Assembly (NCBI RefSeq): GCF_001598035.1
Contig: NZ_CP014835.1
Span: forward strand, 744,001 to 808,000
Reading direction: 5' to 3'
DNA length: 64,000 nt
Source of the DNA: Streptococcus halotolerans
GTDB lineage: Bacteria; Bacillota; Bacilli; Lactobacillales; Streptococcaceae
Positions 19,712-31,029 of the stretch are shown here, piece after piece (positions within the stretch are counted from its first letter, which is position 1; each line of letters starts with the position of its first letter). The notes under the pieces were generated by a model. The model had not been told where the DNA came from. It saw nothing but the letters and a program-made list of their open reading frames with translations, and did not search any database. Made by a program: the position numbers and the translations under genes.

Positions 19712-21064
19712 TTATCGCATGGTCACAAATTCTTCCGCACCAGTTGGGTGAATAGCTACCGTAGCATCAAAATCTTCTTTTGTTGCTCCCATTTTTATGG
19801 CAACTGAGAAACCTTGAACCATTTCATCAACACCGTAGCCAATCCCATGGAGTCCGATGATTTTTTCATCTTCACCCAGAGTGACTAACTTCATCGTTGA
19901 GGCTTGACGGTTGTCTCCCAAAGCAGTGTACATTGGCGTGAAATTTGAACGGTACACTTTGATCTGTTCTTGACCGTACTTGGCAATGGCTGCTTCTTCT
20001 GACAAACCGATAGAGCCAATAGCAGGGTGTCCAAAGATAACTGTGGCGACGTTCTCGTAATCCATTTTGGCAGTCGCCTTACCGTTAAAGAGACGTTCAG
20101 ATAGTTGACGTCCTGCTTTAATAGCGACTGGTGTCAATTCTAACTTCCCATTAACATCACCTAAAGCATATATCCCCTCGACAGATGTATTCTCAAATTC
20201 ATCCGTTTGAATATACCCGTCTTCATTTAAAGCAACGCCTGTGTTTTCCAATCCAAAACCAGCTACATTTGGCTTGCGTCCAATGGCCCAAATCAAGCAA
20301 TCAACTGTGTAGGATTCTCCATTTTCCAAAACAAGCGTCACAGAACTGTCATCATTTTGGATCACTTCTTTTGGTACCGAATGGGTATGCAAAGAGGGAC
20401 CGTTCTTAGCCATTTCATCTGTCAATACAGAAATGATTTCTTCATCAAAATGACGCAAAGGACGTTCCTTACGAACAAATAAGTGCGTCTCCGAACCCAG
20501 AGCATTTAGCACTCCTGCTAATTCGACAGCAATATAACCAGCTCCAACCACTGCTGTCCGATTTGGTACTGCATCAAGCTCAAAGAAACCATCTGAAGTG
20601 ATTCCATACTCAGCGCCTGGAATGTCAGGAACAACGGCGTGTCCACCAGTTGCAACCAGAATATGGGGAGCTGTGTACTGCTCACCTGCTACTTCAACCG
20701 TATGTGCGTCCACAAATGTCGCATAATCATAGAGTCGTTCAACGCCATTATTATCAAAGCCACGTTCGTAAGAGCCATGGATACGATCAATGTAGGCCTG
20801 ACGATTAGCTTTCAAGATCGCAAAGTCAAAGGTTTTAACATCTACATCAAAGCCATATTCACCAGCATAGCGGTTAAGCGTCTCAGCCACTTGAGCGCCA
20901 TACCACATGACTTTTTTAGGCACACAGCCCAAGTTAACACAAGTTCCACCAACTTCACTAGCTTCAATCAGGAGGGTCTTAGCTCCGTGCATGGCTGCGC
21001 GATTTGCTGAAGCAATGCCACCAGAACCGCCCCCAATAACAATATAATCATACGCTTTCATCAT
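19712..21064 (-). CDS. gor: Glutathione reductase
   Basis: A 450-residue FAD/NADPH disulfide reductase. The FAD-binding GGGSGG is at about 11-16, the redox-active pair is CVNLGC (about 42-47), the NADPH-binding GAGYIAVELAG is at about 173-183, FAD contact ALGDVNG at about 302, and the C-terminal HPTGAEE carries the catalytic His and Glu. It keeps glutathione reduced. Two Met codons are adjacent; I chose the first, which has GAGGA at proper distance. It is a single-gene unit. Confidence 0.94.
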   Translation of the reverse strand: MMKAYDYIVIGGGSGGIASANRAAMHGAKTLLIEASEVGGTCVNLGCVPKKVMWYGAQVAETLNRYAGEYGFDVDVKTFDFAILKANRQAYIDRIHGSYERGFDNNGVERLYDYATFVDAHTVEVAGEQYTAPHILVATGGHAVVPDIPGAEYGITSDGFFELDAVPNRTAVVGAGYIAVELAGVLNALGSETHLFVRKERPLRHFDEEIISVLTDEMAKNGPSLHTHSVPKEVIQNDDSSVTLVLENGESYTVDCLIWAIGRKPNVAGFGLENTGVALNEDGYIQTDEFENTSVEGIYALGDVNGKLELTPVAIKAGRQLSERLFNGKATAKMDYENVATVIFGHPAIGSIGLSEEAAIAKYGQEQIKVYRSNFTPMYTALGDNRQASTMKLVTLGEDEKIIGLHGIGYGVDEMVQGFSVAIKMGATKEDFDATVAIHPTGAEEFVTMR

Positions 21065-21142
21065 AGTATCCTCGTTTTCTTTTACTCTGTTCTTCTTCAA
21101 GATTATCACAAACTAAAAACGTCCTCAACTATCTGCTACGGT

Positions 21143-21167
21143 AGGAAAAAAAGCAGGCTATCCTGCC
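21143..21167 (-). terminator. Terminator upstream of gor
   Basis: On the minus strand GCAGG and CCTGC pair around ATAG and are followed by seven T. It separates carB from gor. Confidence 0.65.
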
Positions 21168-21195
21168 CTTTATTGATCATACCTTTAGCAACCTA

Positions 21196-21360
21196 ATACT
21201 CATCCAAAATCAAAAACTAACTTTCTGTAACCATTGTCTGTTGACGGTGGTTTTTAATACTCTTCAAAATCAAAAGCAGACCTTATTGACATGATTTGAT
21301 GAACTTTAGTCCTATCTGTATCGGTGTTGCCTAGTTTGTTTTTGATTTTCATTGAGTATA
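21196..21360 (+). repeat. RUP-like composite repeat, copy 1
   Basis: A 165-bp repeat, base-for-base the same as 34060-34224 as far as I can read. Positions 1-51 match the inverted right end of the IS630 element (11387-11437) with one difference. The remaining unit (21257-21360, 104 bp) starts ATACTCTTCAAAATCAAAAG and ends with the inverse of ATACTCAATGAAAATCAAAA, so it has IS630-like ends of its own. It has no coding capacity. Confidence 0.88.
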
Positions 21361-21559
21361 AGAATCAATCATATTAAATAGTCACTGTGGATTAACCTCA
21401 GGTTTTACGTGATGACAAACGATTGGGAACAAGACTTGGTGTATCAGCTAAATAGCATTTTTGGGTTTTATCTGATCTGTTATCCACTCAAGTTTCTCCT
21501 TTTTATCCCATTTGCCTGGATTACTTGAAAACACAAAATCACCTATTTCAGACTGAGCA

Positions 21560-21590
21560 CAAAAAGAGCAGACTTAAAAAGCTCTGCTCA
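21560..21590 (-). terminator. Terminator after carB
   Basis: On the minus strand GAGCAGA and TCTGCTC pair around a 10-base A/T-rich loop and are followed by TTTTTG. It lies about 95 bases after the carB stop and ends the pyrimidine unit. Confidence 0.75.
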
Positions 21591-21684
21591 CCATTGTAAT
21601 ATCTAGATTATTTTCTCCATGTGATGCCGACCCCAAACACAGGGTTAATGGTTTCATATTTTAGATACCACAGGTCCTAACGTT

Positions 21685-24600
21685 CTATATCGGCTCAGTT
21701 CTAAAACCGCGGCTTTCTAACACTTTTAGCATCGCATCTGCCGTGTCAAGTGCCGTAAATAGCGGAACCCCCTGCTCGATGGCTGAACGTCGAATCATCT
21801 GCCCGTCTTTGTCTGCTGTGCGTTTTGTTCCAACAGTATTGACAATCGCTTGCACCTTACCAGCACGAACTAAAGCTGGAATATCTTGGTTTTGATCTTC
21901 ACCTATCTTATTGACTAAGCGAACGTCAAGACCATTGTTACGCAAATAATCTGCCGTTCCTTGAGTAGCAAAAAGGCTGTAACCAATGGCCGCAAAACGT
22001 TGCGCCAACCCAAGAGCCTCTTCTTTGCTGTCATCAGAGATGGTAAAGACCACATTTCCGTATTCTGCTAAGTGGAAAGACGAAGCTTCAAAAGCTTTAT
22101 AAAGTGCCTTTTCAAGGGTGGTATCTGATCCCATAATTTCGCCAGTTGACTTCATCTCTGGTCCTAGCAGACTGTCAACTTTAGATAATTTACTAAAAGA
22201 GAAAACTGGCGCCTTAACATGAACTTGAGAAGATTCTGGATAGAGGCCATCTTTATAACCCAAGTCTGCTAAGTTTTCTCCTAATATCAACCGTGTTGCC
22301 ACTTGTGCCATTGGAATATTGGTCACTTTGGAAAGGAAAGGAACGGTACGACTGGCACGTGGATTAACTTCAATGACATAGACAGTCTCATCCTCGATAA
22401 CAAACTGAATGTTCATCATTCCGATACAATTCAAACCAATAGCCAGACGCTTGGTGTAATCAACAATCGTTTCCTGAACAGCCTTCGAGAGAGTCTGTGG
22501 CGGGTAAACGGCCATAGAGTCTCCCGAGTGAATCCCCGCTCTTTCGATATGCTCCATGATGCCTGGAATCAAGACAGTCGTTCCATCGGAAATGGCATCC
22601 ACTTCGCACTCTTGTCCAATGATGTAAGAATCGACAAGAACAGGATGCTCTGGACTAGCTTTAACAGCCGTCTTCATGTAAGAACGCAGATCAGCTTCAT
22701 TTTCCACAATTTCCATAGCGCGTCCACCTAAAACATAGGATGGACGGACTAGGACAGGAAAGCCGATCTGACGAGCAGCTTCAATAGCCTCTTCCTCATT
22801 GGTTGCCGTGTGTCCTGGTGGCTGTGGAATACCTAATTCTTTGAGGGCTTTTTCAAACAAATCTCTATCTTCAGCGCGATCCAAATCTTCCACCTGTGTT
22901 CCTAAAATGGTTACACCAGCCTCAGATAACCGTTCAGCAAGATTAATGGCTGTCTGTCCACCGAACTGCACAATTACCCCTTTAGGCGCTTCCAAATCAA
23001 TGACATTCATAACATCTTCAAAAGTTAATGGCTCAAAGTACAGCTTGTCCGATACGGAGAAATCCGTCGAAACTGTCTCAGGATTAGAATTCATGATAAT
23101 GGCTTCGTAGCCAGCTGCCTGAATGGCTTTCACAGAGTGGACAGTGGCATAGTCGAATTCAACACCTTGACCAATCCTAATAGGACCAGAACCAAGAACC
23201 AGAACTGACTCTTTTTCACTAGGCACAGATTCATTTTCAAAAGCATAGGTTGAATAGAAATAAGGAGTGCTGGACTCAAACTCTGCCGCACAGGTATCAA
23301 CCATTTTGTAAACTGGTAACAGGTTATTAGCTATTCGAAGCTCACGAATCTCCTCTTCTCGCATGCCCCAAAGCTCAGCAATCTTGCGATCTGCAAAACC
23401 ATAACGCTTAACTTCTTTTAAAAGAGTTAAGTCACCAACTTTAAGAGCTAATGCTTGTTCTAATTCATAAATATGGAGCAGCTTATCCAAAAAGAAAATA
23501 TCAATTTTCGTTAGATCAGCCATTTCTTCAATAGAAATCCCTCGACGAATAGCTTCCGAAATATAAAAGAGACGGTCATCTTGCGCTTTAACGATTTTCT
23601 CAAAAAGCTGATCGTCGCTAGCCTCAAACAATTCTGGCATGTCATTGTGGCAAACGCCAATTTCTAAAGATCGACAAGCTTTAAGTAGCGCTTCCTCAAT
23701 GTTACGACCGATCGCCATAACCTCACCGGTTGCCTTCATTTGGGTTCCTAGACGACGTTCACCATGCTCAAATTTATCAAATGGAAAACGAGGTATCTTT
23801 GCAACTACATAGTCCAAGGCTGGTTCAAACATAGCATAGGTTGAACCTGTTACGGGGTTAATCATCTCATCCAAAGTCAAGCCAACCGCAATTTTAGCCG
23901 CTAATTTGGCAATGGGATAACCTGTTGCTTTAGAAGCAAGAGCTGAGGAACGCGATACACGAGGATTCACCTCAATAACATAGTACTTAAAACTATGGGG
24001 GTCAAGAGCTAGTTGGACATTACAACCACCCTCAATTTTAAGAGCACGAATGATTTTCAAACTCGCATCGCGCAACATCTGATTTTCAATATCAGAAAGG
24101 GTCTGGGTTGGGGCAAAAACGATAGAATCACCTGTATGAATACCAACGGGATCAACATTTTCCATGTTGCAAACAACTAGGGCATTGTCAGCAGCATCTC
24201 GCATGACTTCGTACTCAATTTCTTTGAAACCAGAGATAGAACGCTCAATAAGGCACTGGGTTACGGGTGATAATTTAAGGCCATTTTTGGTAATATCCCG
24301 AAGCTCCTTTTCATTGGAACAAATCCCTCCACCTGTTCCACCAAGAGTAAAAGCAGGTCGAACGATAACAGGATAACCAATTGCATGAGCAAATTCAAGC
24401 GCTTCTTCTACTGTTTCAACAATTTCAGATTCTGGAATCGGTTGGTCCAACTCTTCCATCAATTGTTTAAACAAGTCACGATCTTCTGCTTGGTCAATGG
24501 CTGACAGTTTAGTCCCTAAAAGTTCAACACCAAACTCCTCCAGAACGCCAGCTTTCGATAGTTCCATAGCCATATTGAGGCCTGTTTGACCACCGAGGGT

Positions 24601-24864
24601 TGGCAAAAGAGCATCTGGTCGCTCTTTTCGTAAAATACGAGAGACAAACTCAAGTGTTAACGGTTCAATATAAACCTTATCCGCAATTTCTTTGTCTGTC
24701 ATAATAGTCGCAGGGTTAGAGTTGACCAAGACAACACTATACCCCTCTTCCTTCAAAGCAAGACAGGCCTGCGTACCAGCATAATCAAACTCAGCAGCTT
24801 GACCGATAATGATGGGGCCAGACCCAATCACCATAATTTTTTTGATATCTTTTCTTTTAGGCAT
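21685..24864 (-). CDS. carB: Carbamoyl-phosphate synthase, large chain
   Basis: A 1,059-residue enzyme that makes carbamoyl phosphate from bicarbonate, ammonia and two ATP. Two homologous ATP-grasp halves are visible: [17 protein letters not shown] near residue 14 and [18 protein letters not shown] near 560. Each half has its glycine-rich loop (LGGTGGG at about 172-178; VLGGRAM at about 710). The C-terminal MGS-like allosteric domain is at about 930-1059. Length is normal. AGGAT precedes the start. It is the last pyr gene, 312 bases after carA. Confidence 0.97.
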   Translation of the reverse strand: MPKRKDIKKIMVIGSGPIIIGQAAEFDYAGTQACLALKEEGYSVVLVNSNPATIMTDKEIADKVYIEPLTLEFVSRILRKERPDALLPTLGGQTGLNMAMELSKAGVLEEFGVELLGTKLSAIDQAEDRDLFKQLMEELDQPIPESEIVETVEEALEFAHAIGYPVIVRPAFTLGGTGGGICSNEKELRDITKNGLKLSPVTQCLIERSISGFKEIEYEVMRDAADNALVVCNMENVDPVGIHTGDSIVFAPTQTLSDIENQMLRDASLKIIRALKIEGGCNVQLALDPHSFKYYVIEVNPRVSRSSALASKATGYPIAKLAAKIAVGLTLDEMINPVTGSTYAMFEPALDYVVAKIPRFPFDKFEHGERRLGTQMKATGEVMAIGRNIEEALLKACRSLEIGVCHNDMPELFEASDDQLFEKIVKAQDDRLFYISEAIRRGISIEEMADLTKIDIFFLDKLLHIYELEQALALKVGDLTLLKEVKRYGFADRKIAELWGMREEEIRELRIANNLLPVYKMVDTCAAEFESSTPYFYSTYAFENESVPSEKESVLVLGSGPIRIGQGVEFDYATVHSVKAIQAAGYEAIIMNSNPETVSTDFSVSDKLYFEPLTFEDVMNVIDLEAPKGVIVQFGGQTAINLAERLSEAGVTILGTQVEDLDRAEDRDLFEKALKELGIPQPPGHTATNEEEAIEAARQIGFPVLVRPSYVLGGRAMEIVENEADLRSYMKTAVKASPEHPVLVDSYIIGQECEVDAISDGTTVLIPGIMEHIERAGIHSGDSMAVYPPQTLSKAVQETIVDYTKRLAIGLNCIGMMNIQFVIEDETVYVIEVNPRASRTVPFLSKVTNIPMAQVATRLILGENLADLGYKDGLYPESSQVHVKAPVFSFSKLSKVDSLLGPEMKSTGEIMGSDTTLEKALYKAFEASSFHLAEYGNVVFTISDDSKEEALGLAQRFAAIGYSLFATQGTADYLRNNGLDVRLVNKIGEDQNQDIPALVRAGKVQAIVNTVGTKRTADKDGQMIRRSAIEQGVPLFTALDTADAMLKVLESRGFRTEPI

Positions 24865-25176
24865 CTTATTATCCTTCAGTATTTTCTATCTCTCAGGATA
24901 GGATTAAATGGCAGTAAGTCAAAAATGAACCATCTCGTTGATCTCGCCTCGTCGGGAAAATCAGGTTCTTCATCAAGTCCCAGACATCTACGACGATTTC
25001 AGTTAGTTAATGAACGTTCCAAGGCTATTTTCATTGATACAATTTAGTTCCTGACTTGGTCCTTTTACGCTAAGAATGGGCTTTTGTCGAGGAAGCTTTA
25101 GAATCCCTCGAGATCAGACCGATTTCTCTAGTCCCTGACTTTGCATCATCGTAAATCACTTGCTTTTTTGACACAG
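24865..25176. other. carA-carB spacer
   Basis: 312 bases separate carA and carB, longer than the few bases usual for a fused operon. I see no convincing gene, PyrR site or strong terminator. A short motif, AGTYCCTGACTT, occurs twice (near 25048 and 25131). An extra promoter or a decayed insertion is possible. Confidence 0.5.
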
Positions 25177-26262
25177 TCAGTGATCTTGTTCAGCCTGATA
25201 GGCATCTATCATTTCTAGGAAGTCATCAAAAAGATAGTCAGCATCGTGCGGACCAGGTGCAGCATCAGGGTGAAATTGAACTGAAAAGGCAGGAAAATCT
25301 CTGTGACGAACCCCTTCAACCGACTGATCATTAATGTCTTCATGAGTAACCATCAGACAATCAGGCAAGGTTTCGCGTTTGACCGCATAGCCATGGTTTT
25401 GGCTGGTAAAATCAATACGTCCTGAAGCAATTTCGCGAACAGCATGATTAAAACCCCGATGACCAAAGGTCATTTTATAAGTCTCAGCGCCATTTGCCAA
25501 AGCAAATAGTTGGTGCCCCATACAAATACCAAAAATGGGGATTTTACCTTGTATGCCTCTAATCATTTTGATGGCATGCGGTACGTCTGTTGGATTACCA
25601 GGACCATTTGAAAGCATTACACCATCAGGGTTAAGCCCTAAAATCTGTTCAGCAGTTGTATCGTGAGGCACTACCGTCACATTGGCTTTGCGTTTTGATA
25701 ATTCTCTTAAAATGGAATGTTTGAGCCCAAAATCAACCAAGACGATGCTCTTTCCGACCCCTGGTGCCGGGTAAGCCGTTTTTGTCGATACTTGTTCTAT
25801 ATTATTAGTCGGCAAAACCGTTGCTCGTAGCTGATCTTTCAAATGCTCGACACTGTCTCCATCATCTGCCATAGTAGCTTTCATCGTACCATGCTGGCGA
25901 ATCATTTTGGTTAAAGCTCTCGTGTCAATACCAGAAATACCAGGAATATTCTTGGCTTTCAAAAACGCATCCAAAGACATTTGATGACGCCAATTACTTG
26001 CTCGACGAGCATACTCCGAAACGACGACTCCTTTGCAGGTTGGGCTAATGGATTCATAATCGTCACGATTAATCCCATAATTTCCCACTAAGGGATAGGT
26101 AAAGGTTAATAGTTGACCATTATAAGACTGGTCTGTGATAGATTCTTGATAACCAGTCATCCCAGTATTAAAGACAATTTCGCCTGTCACATCAATATCA
26201 GCACCAAAGGCCTGGCCTTCAAAAAGAGTACCATCTTCTAAAATTAAGAGACGTTTTCCCAT
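25177..26262 (-). CDS. carA: Carbamoyl-phosphate synthase, small chain
   Basis: A 361-residue glutamine amidotransferase subunit that supplies ammonia to CarB. The N-terminal CPSase_sm domain is at about 1-130. The C-terminal class I glutaminase domain has the nucleophile in FGICMGHQ (about 238-245) and His/Glu in the [13 protein letters not shown] region (about 325-337). The start at 26262 has AGGGAGAAAT upstream. Nineteen upstream in-frame codons would overlap pyrB and are not needed. Confidence 0.96.
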   Translation of the reverse strand: MGKRLLILEDGTLFEGQAFGADIDVTGEIVFNTGMTGYQESITDQSYNGQLLTFTYPLVGNYGINRDDYESISPTCKGVVVSEYARRASNWRHQMSLDAFLKAKNIPGISGIDTRALTKMIRQHGTMKATMADDGDSVEHLKDQLRATVLPTNNIEQVSTKTAYPAPGVGKSIVLVDFGLKHSILRELSKRKANVTVVPHDTTAEQILGLNPDGVMLSNGPGNPTDVPHAIKMIRGIQGKIPIFGICMGHQLFALANGAETYKMTFGHRGFNHAVREIASGRIDFTSQNHGYAVKRETLPDCLMVTHEDINDQSVEGVRHRDFPAFSVQFHPDAAPGPHDADYLFDDFLEMIDAYQAEQDH

Positions 26263-26296
26263 ATTTCTCCCTTCGTCAAATCCTCTCAGGGACTTA

Positions 26297-27214
26297 TTAA
26301 CGCTGTTTCTTGCGACCATTTAGAACAGCTTCCAGAATGGCCATTCGCACAAATACACCATTAGACATTTGTTTAACAATGCGCGATTTGTCTGCTTCTA
26401 CGAGAGCATCAGCAATTTCGACATCACGATTAACAGGCGCCGGATGCATGACAATAGCTGATGATTTCAAGTTTTGATAGCGCTCTTGGGTCAATCCGAA
26501 CAGTTGATGATAGGCTTCTTTTGAGAAAGACGTCTGACCATCATGGCGTTCATGTTGAACCCGTAAGAGCATCAACACATCAAGGTCTGGCACAATCTCA
26601 TCAAGTCCTACATGTTGACCATAAGCATCAAACTCTTGAGAATACCACTCCTTAGGACCCGCAAAAGAAACCTCAGCGCCTAACCGTGTTAGCATTTGCA
26701 TATTGGATTTAGCTACTCGAGAGTGCGTGATATCACCAGCTATGCAGACTTTCAAGCCATCAAAATGACCAAATTCTTCGTAAATGGTCATCAAATCCAG
26801 CAAACACTGACTAGGATGTTGTCCCGAACCATCACCACCATTAACAATAGAAACTGTCATGGTTGGGCTCTCAATAATCTCTTTATAGTACTCTACCGCA
26901 GGATGGCGAACAACACAGATATCAACGCCTAAAGCGTCCATGGTTAAAATGGTATCGTAAAGGGTCTCTCCCTTAGTAACGGAACTGCTGTCAGCATTGA
27001 AATCGATGACTTCCAAACCAAGCTTCTTCTCAGCCACTTCAAACGATTTGTGGGTTCGAGTGGAATTTTCAAAAAAGAGATTGGCAGCAAAGGTTTGACT
27101 ATCCAATTCAAAATTGGCTTGACCTTTCTTAAACAACAATGCTCTATCCAAAAGTGCCATAACTTGTTCTGCTGACAAGTCTTCCATACTTACCAAATGT
27201 TGTAAACTCAGCAT
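26297..27214 (-). CDS. pyrB: Aspartate carbamoyltransferase catalytic subunit
   Basis: A 305-residue enzyme that joins carbamoyl phosphate and aspartate, the first committed step of UMP synthesis. The carbamoyl phosphate site [13 protein letters not shown] is at about 48-60. The HPSQCLLD motif (about 133-140) and the aspartate-binding LLRVQHERH (about 216-224) are intact. An in-frame stop four codons upstream fixes the start, although the GAGG is only two bases from the ATG; an AGG a little further up may serve instead. Confidence 0.96.
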   Translation of the reverse strand: MLSLQHLVSMEDLSAEQVMALLDRALLFKKGQANFELDSQTFAANLFFENSTRTHKSFEVAEKKLGLEVIDFNADSSSVTKGETLYDTILTMDALGVDICVVRHPAVEYYKEIIESPTMTVSIVNGGDGSGQHPSQCLLDLMTIYEEFGHFDGLKVCIAGDITHSRVAKSNMQMLTRLGAEVSFAGPKEWYSQEFDAYGQHVGLDEIVPDLDVLMLLRVQHERHDGQTSFSKEAYHQLFGLTQERYQNLKSSAIVMHPAPVNRDVEIADALVEADKSRIVKQMSNGVFVRMAILEAVLNGRKKQR

Positions 27215-27289
27215 TTCCTCAACCTAATTTAATACCTTTTTATTCTAACAATGACAACACGTCATTGGTTTCCTTCAGACTCTACTATG

Positions 27290-27380
27290 TAGAAAATCAA
27301 AAGCAAGCAATGCTGATTGACACCATGACGGCACGAGTAATACCCAAAATCTAACAGAAGCCCCTTTTGATTTTCAATGA
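27290..27380. repeat. Decayed RUP-like unit in the pyrR-pyrB gap
   Basis: The stretch begins GAAAATCAAAAGCA and ends CTTTTGATTTTCAATGA, with an internal TTGACAnnATGA. It parallels the 104-bp RUP-like unit at 21257-21360 but is strongly diverged. It sits just after the pyrR stop, where many streptococci have the uracil permease gene pyrP. Confidence 0.45.
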
Positions 27381-27383
27381 TTG

Positions 27384-27923
<540 letters not shown>

Positions 27924-27932
27924 CTAATCTAC

Positions 27933-28035
27933 AAAAAAATCTCCCTGATAACTCAAGGAGATAGCAAATAAGGTACAGTTATCCTGTACTTTTTTTCTGG
28001 TCTCCTTGCCTGCCTCACGGGACAGGATTAAAGGA
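27933..28035 (-). promoter_or_regulatory. PyrR-responsive attenuator leader
   Basis: Three structures appear in order on the minus strand. First is a PyrR-type anti-antiterminator around 28001-28030 (AATCCTGTCCC and GGCAAGGAGA halves). Second is a hairpin AGTACAG/CTGTACC at 27971-27990, usable as antiterminator. Third is a 10-bp terminator stem ATCTCCTTGA/TCAGGGAGAT with loop GTTA and a T run at 27933-27962. This is the classical pyr attenuation layout: high UMP favours the terminator. Confidence 0.88.
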
Positions 28036-28050
28036 TTATTTGGTTAATCT

Positions 28051-28079
28051 ATTCTAGCAAAAAGCGACTCTTAAAGCAA
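28051..28079 (-). promoter_or_regulatory. pyrR promoter
   Basis: Minus-strand -35 TTGCTT (28074-28079), a 17-base spacer and -10 TAGAAT (28051-28056). It would start transcription just before the PyrR leader. Confidence 0.65.
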
Positions 28080-28092
28080 GCTAAAATCAAAA

Positions 28093-28989
28093 CTATTTGG
28101 TTTTTTGACGCAATTTTTGTAAAGTATCCTGAAAAATCTCTGGTAGTTCAGCTTCAAATGTTACTAATTCACCCGTTTTGGGATGTGTAAAACCGAGTGT
28201 TTTAGCATGAAGAAATTGACCTTTTCCAGCCAAGGTTTTACGAGGACCATAAGTAACGTCACCGGCAATCGGATGCCCAATATAGGCCATATGAACACGG
28301 ATTTGATGGGTACGTCCTGTCTCTAGCTGTAAGGCAACCAGTGTATAATCACCAAATCGCTCTAACACATGGAAACGCGTTAAAGCTGGCTTTCCTTTTT
28401 CAGTGACAGCTTGTTTCTTGCGATCCTTGTCTGAACGTCCGATAGGTGCCTCAATGACGCCACGGTCATTGGGGAGATTGCCATGGACCAGAGCCACATA
28501 CTGACGTAAGGATTTTTGGGCCTTGAGTTCCTCAGCCAAAGCCTGGTGAGTCTGGTCATTTTTGGCAATCATCAAAAGTCCTGACGTATCCTTATCAATA
28601 CGGTGAACAATCCCTGGTCGAACGACTCCATTGATAGATGATAAATCTTTGATATGATACATAAGGGCATTAACCAAAGTACCAGACGAATGCCCCGCTG
28701 AAGGATGAACGACCATCCCTTGCGGTTTATTAACCACAGCAACATCTTCATCTTGATAGATAATGTCTAGGGGAATATCTTCAGCAGCATACTCTAAAAC
28801 CTCTGCTTCAGGCATTTCATAGCTGATCACATCCCCTTCTTTGACAGCGTATTTCGCCTTGGCCGTCTGACCATTGACCAAAATAATGCCTGCTTTAATA
28901 TCTTCATTAGCTTTTTGACGGGACAATTCAGTTAAGTCTGCTACTGCTTTATCTAGGCGAATTCCCGCCTCTTTTATAATTACTTCCAT
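28093..28989 (-). CDS. rluD: RluD-type pseudouridine synthase
   Basis: A 298-residue RluA/RluD-family enzyme that converts uridines of RNA to pseudouridine. An N-terminal S4 RNA-binding domain (about 5-60) is followed by the catalytic domain, with HRIDKDTSG at about 129-137 carrying the catalytic Asp. The start at 28989 has GAAAGAGGAAG upstream and overlaps the lspA end by about 40 bases. Target sites (probably 23S rRNA) cannot be read from sequence. Confidence 0.92.
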   Translation of the reverse strand: MEVIIKEAGIRLDKAVADLTELSRQKANEDIKAGIILVNGQTAKAKYAVKEGDVISYEMPEAEVLEYAAEDIPLDIIYQDEDVAVVNKPQGMVVHPSAGHSSGTLVNALMYHIKDLSSINGVVRPGIVHRIDKDTSGLLMIAKNDQTHQALAEELKAQKSLRQYVALVHGNLPNDRGVIEAPIGRSDKDRKKQAVTEKGKPALTRFHVLERFGDYTLVALQLETGRTHQIRVHMAYIGHPIAGDVTYGPRKTLAGKGQFLHAKTLGFTHPKTGELVTFEAELPEIFQDTLQKLRQKTK

Positions 28990-29434
28990 CTTCCTCTTTC
29001 CATAAGGCAATCATCAAAATGATAACCCCAACTGTTAAATAAGAATCCGCCACATTAAAAATAGCAAAATCCATAAAATCCAAATGCACCATATCCACGA
29101 CATAACCAAGCCGAATCCGGTCAATAAAATTACCTATTCCACCAGCTATGATTAACAGTAATCCCACTAAAAACCAAGGAGATCCCTTGATCATTTTATT
29201 GGCATAATACATGGATACTCCAATAACAACAAAGGTAACAAGAGCGAAGAACCATTGTTGCTCTTGCAGAATAGAGAAGGCTGCCCCCCTATTTTGCAAA
29301 TAAGTCAAACTAAAGATACCCGGTAAAAAGGGTCTAACTTCACCTAGTGGAATGTGATCAACAATCCAAAACTTACTTAATTGATCCAAAACTATCAATA
29401 CCAGCACAAACCCGCTAAAAAGAATTTTCCGCAT
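28949..29434 (-). CDS. lspA: Lipoprotein signal peptidase
   Basis: A 161-residue membrane aspartyl protease that cleaves the signal peptide of prolipoproteins. Four transmembrane helices are visible (about 5-24, 58-78, 85-103, 126-145). The conserved catalytic aspartates lie in YVVDM (Asp114) and FNVADS (Asp130), with NRGAAFS at about 48-54. One likely client is the OpuC-type lipoprotein at 48158. It overlaps rluD, a common streptococcal pair. Confidence 0.95.
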   Translation of the reverse strand: MRKILFSGFVLVLIVLDQLSKFWIVDHIPLGEVRPFLPGIFSLTYLQNRGAAFSILQEQQWFFALVTFVVIGVSMYYANKMIKGSPWFLVGLLLIIAGGIGNFIDRIRLGYVVDMVHLDFMDFAIFNVADSYLTVGVIILMIALWKEEDGSNYKRGGNSPR

Positions 29435-29445
29435 ACAATCTCCTG

Positions 29446-30351
29446 TTATGGCTTATACTTGTCAAAATAAGCGATCATCACCTTGATAAAGGCAAGAGCT
29501 TGCGGACTTAAATTGGTGTCCTTGCGCTTGACGTAAACCATTTTGTTGACTAAATTATCTTCTAAAGGAACCACAGTAATACCATTGACGCTGCGGCTAT
29601 CTAAAAAACCTGAGCCTGTTGCATAAGCATTCGTTCGCTCTAAAATACCGTTCAAAGTCGCCCGATCGGTCACATAATACATGACGGTGCTATCGGATGT
29701 ATCAACAAGATTTTCAGAATAGTAAAGATATTCATCTTTTTCTTGCGCAAATTTCACCGTCGGCAAGCCTGCCAAATCATCCATCTGGAGCGTTTCTTTT
29801 TCAGCTAAGGGATGATTTTTTGACAAGTAGATATGGGTTCTAAATGAAATCAGATCGACTGATTCCAATCCCAATTTTTCCATACGACGGAACAGCCCAC
29901 TCTCGTTTTGATGATTCATGTAAATAATTCCAATTTGACTAAGTCCTTTAGAAACCTCATCTAGGATTTGAATGGTCGTTGACTCAAAAATTCGAAAGTC
30001 TTTGAGCTCAGGATAAGTCTGCGAAAATTCCGTCATCAAGGGTGGGAGAAAATCATAGTGTTGACTTGCAATTGAAAACTGATTATCTTCTTCCTCAGGC
30101 TGGATAAAGTGTTTTTCAAAAGAATCAAAACTTTTGACAACTTCCAGAGACTTTTCATAAAAGGTCATCCCTTGAGCCGTCAAAACTGCTCCAGTCGTTG
30201 TTCTGATAAAAATTTGAAAACCTAATTCAGTCTCCAAATCTTTAATAGCCACCGACAAACTGGGCTGACTGACATAAAGTTTGCTGGCAGCTTCACGAAA
30301 TGTTCCGCTATTAGCGATGGCAACAACATAACGTAATTGTTGGATGTTCAT
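29446..30351 (-). CDS. LysR-family transcriptional regulator
   Basis: A 301-residue regulator. The N-terminal winged helix-turn-helix is at about 1-60 ([23 protein letters not shown] region), then a type 2 periplasmic-binding effector domain at about 90-300. It belongs to the CpsY/MtaR-like group and sits directly before lspA, as in other streptococci. Targets and effector are unknown. The start at 30351 has AAGGGG upstream. A TATAAT -10 at 30386-30391 lies immediately after a terminator, so it is independently transcribed. Confidence 0.88.
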   Translation of the reverse strand: MNIQQLRYVVAIANSGTFREAASKLYVSQPSLSVAIKDLETELGFQIFIRTTTGAVLTAQGMTFYEKSLEVVKSFDSFEKHFIQPEEEDNQFSIASQHYDFLPPLMTEFSQTYPELKDFRIFESTTIQILDEVSKGLSQIGIIYMNHQNESGLFRRMEKLGLESVDLISFRTHIYLSKNHPLAEKETLQMDDLAGLPTVKFAQEKDEYLYYSENLVDTSDSTVMYYVTDRATLNGILERTNAYATGSGFLDSRSVNGITVVPLEDNLVNKMVYVKRKDTNLSPQALAFIKVMIAYFDKYKP

Positions 30352-30391
30352 CAACAGAACCCCTTTCTTCGAATTCACTCTCTCTATTATA

Positions 30392-30417
30392 CAAAAAAAC
30401 CATACGAAAAACGTATG
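30392..30417 (-). terminator. Terminator before the LysR gene
   Basis: On the minus strand CATACG and CGTATG pair around a 5-base loop and are followed by seven T. It closes the ECF S-component gene, and the LysR -10 box follows at once. Confidence 0.75.
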
Positions 30418-30429
30418 ATTACCACTTTT

Positions 30430-31014
30430 TTAGTTTTTCTTTTTAAAATGGCTAACTTGAAGCGTTTTCCCAAGCCAAATCCCAAGTATTGCACCTAAAA
30501 GGGTCAATGTCCAGAAAAAGAGAATAGTTTGCCAATCTTGAGCCACCATGACACGATTCACATAAGTCATATCCTTCCCACGCTCTAAAAGCATGGTCTC
30601 ATAAGCCTTAGGTGCTAACCACATGAACAGGATCGGACCTGTCGTTGTTAGGGAGAAGAAAACAAACGAGAAGTTATTCTTCCAATCACTTTGGTACTGA
30701 CCTGACATAGCCATGCCATCTGCTAGCAAAGCAAAAAGCCAGTATGGTAAAATAGTCGCCCAAAAATGCCCTGAGGTCAGGAAAAAGAAGGAAACTAACC
30801 CAGAAGTTAGCGTAATAAGACCAAAGAATGGTTTTTTAAGCAAGTACTGGAAATATAAGATTCCTGAGAAAATCGCCGAAAAAGCAGGAGCATAGAACAT
30901 ATTGCCATTACGGTCGACAATAGCATTAAGCAAAACACCAAGACCTAGACACAAAAAATAGAGAATAGCACCGACTGCGATACGTTTAAGGTTAAAAGAT
31001 AATGGTTTTGACAT
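30430..31014 (-). CDS. MptD-like ECF transporter S component
   Basis: A 194-residue membrane protein with about six hydrophobic helices. The N-terminal FNLKRIAVGAILYF and the FYAPAF..I stretch fit the Trep_Strep/MptD family (TIGR02185), predicted substrate-binding S components of energy-coupling factor importers. ATPase and T-component genes usually lie alongside; none is present here, so it must use a shared ECF module or be orphaned. The substrate is unknown. Confidence 0.75.
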   Translation of the reverse strand: MSKPLSFNLKRIAVGAILYFLCLGLGVLLNAIVDRNGNMFYAPAFSAIFSGILYFQYLLKKPFFGLITLTSGLVSFFFLTSGHFWATILPYWLFALLADGMAMSGQYQSDWKNNFSFVFFSLTTTGPILFMWLAPKAYETMLLERGKDMTYVNRVMVAQDWQTILFFWTLTLLGAILGIWLGKTLQVSHFKKKN

Positions 31015-31029
31015 GACTTTTCCTTTCAT

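Noticed and set aside
24865..25176. A second PyrR leader between carA and carB
   Set aside because: I could not find the conserved GGCAAGGAGA-type loop or a terminator stem in this spacer.
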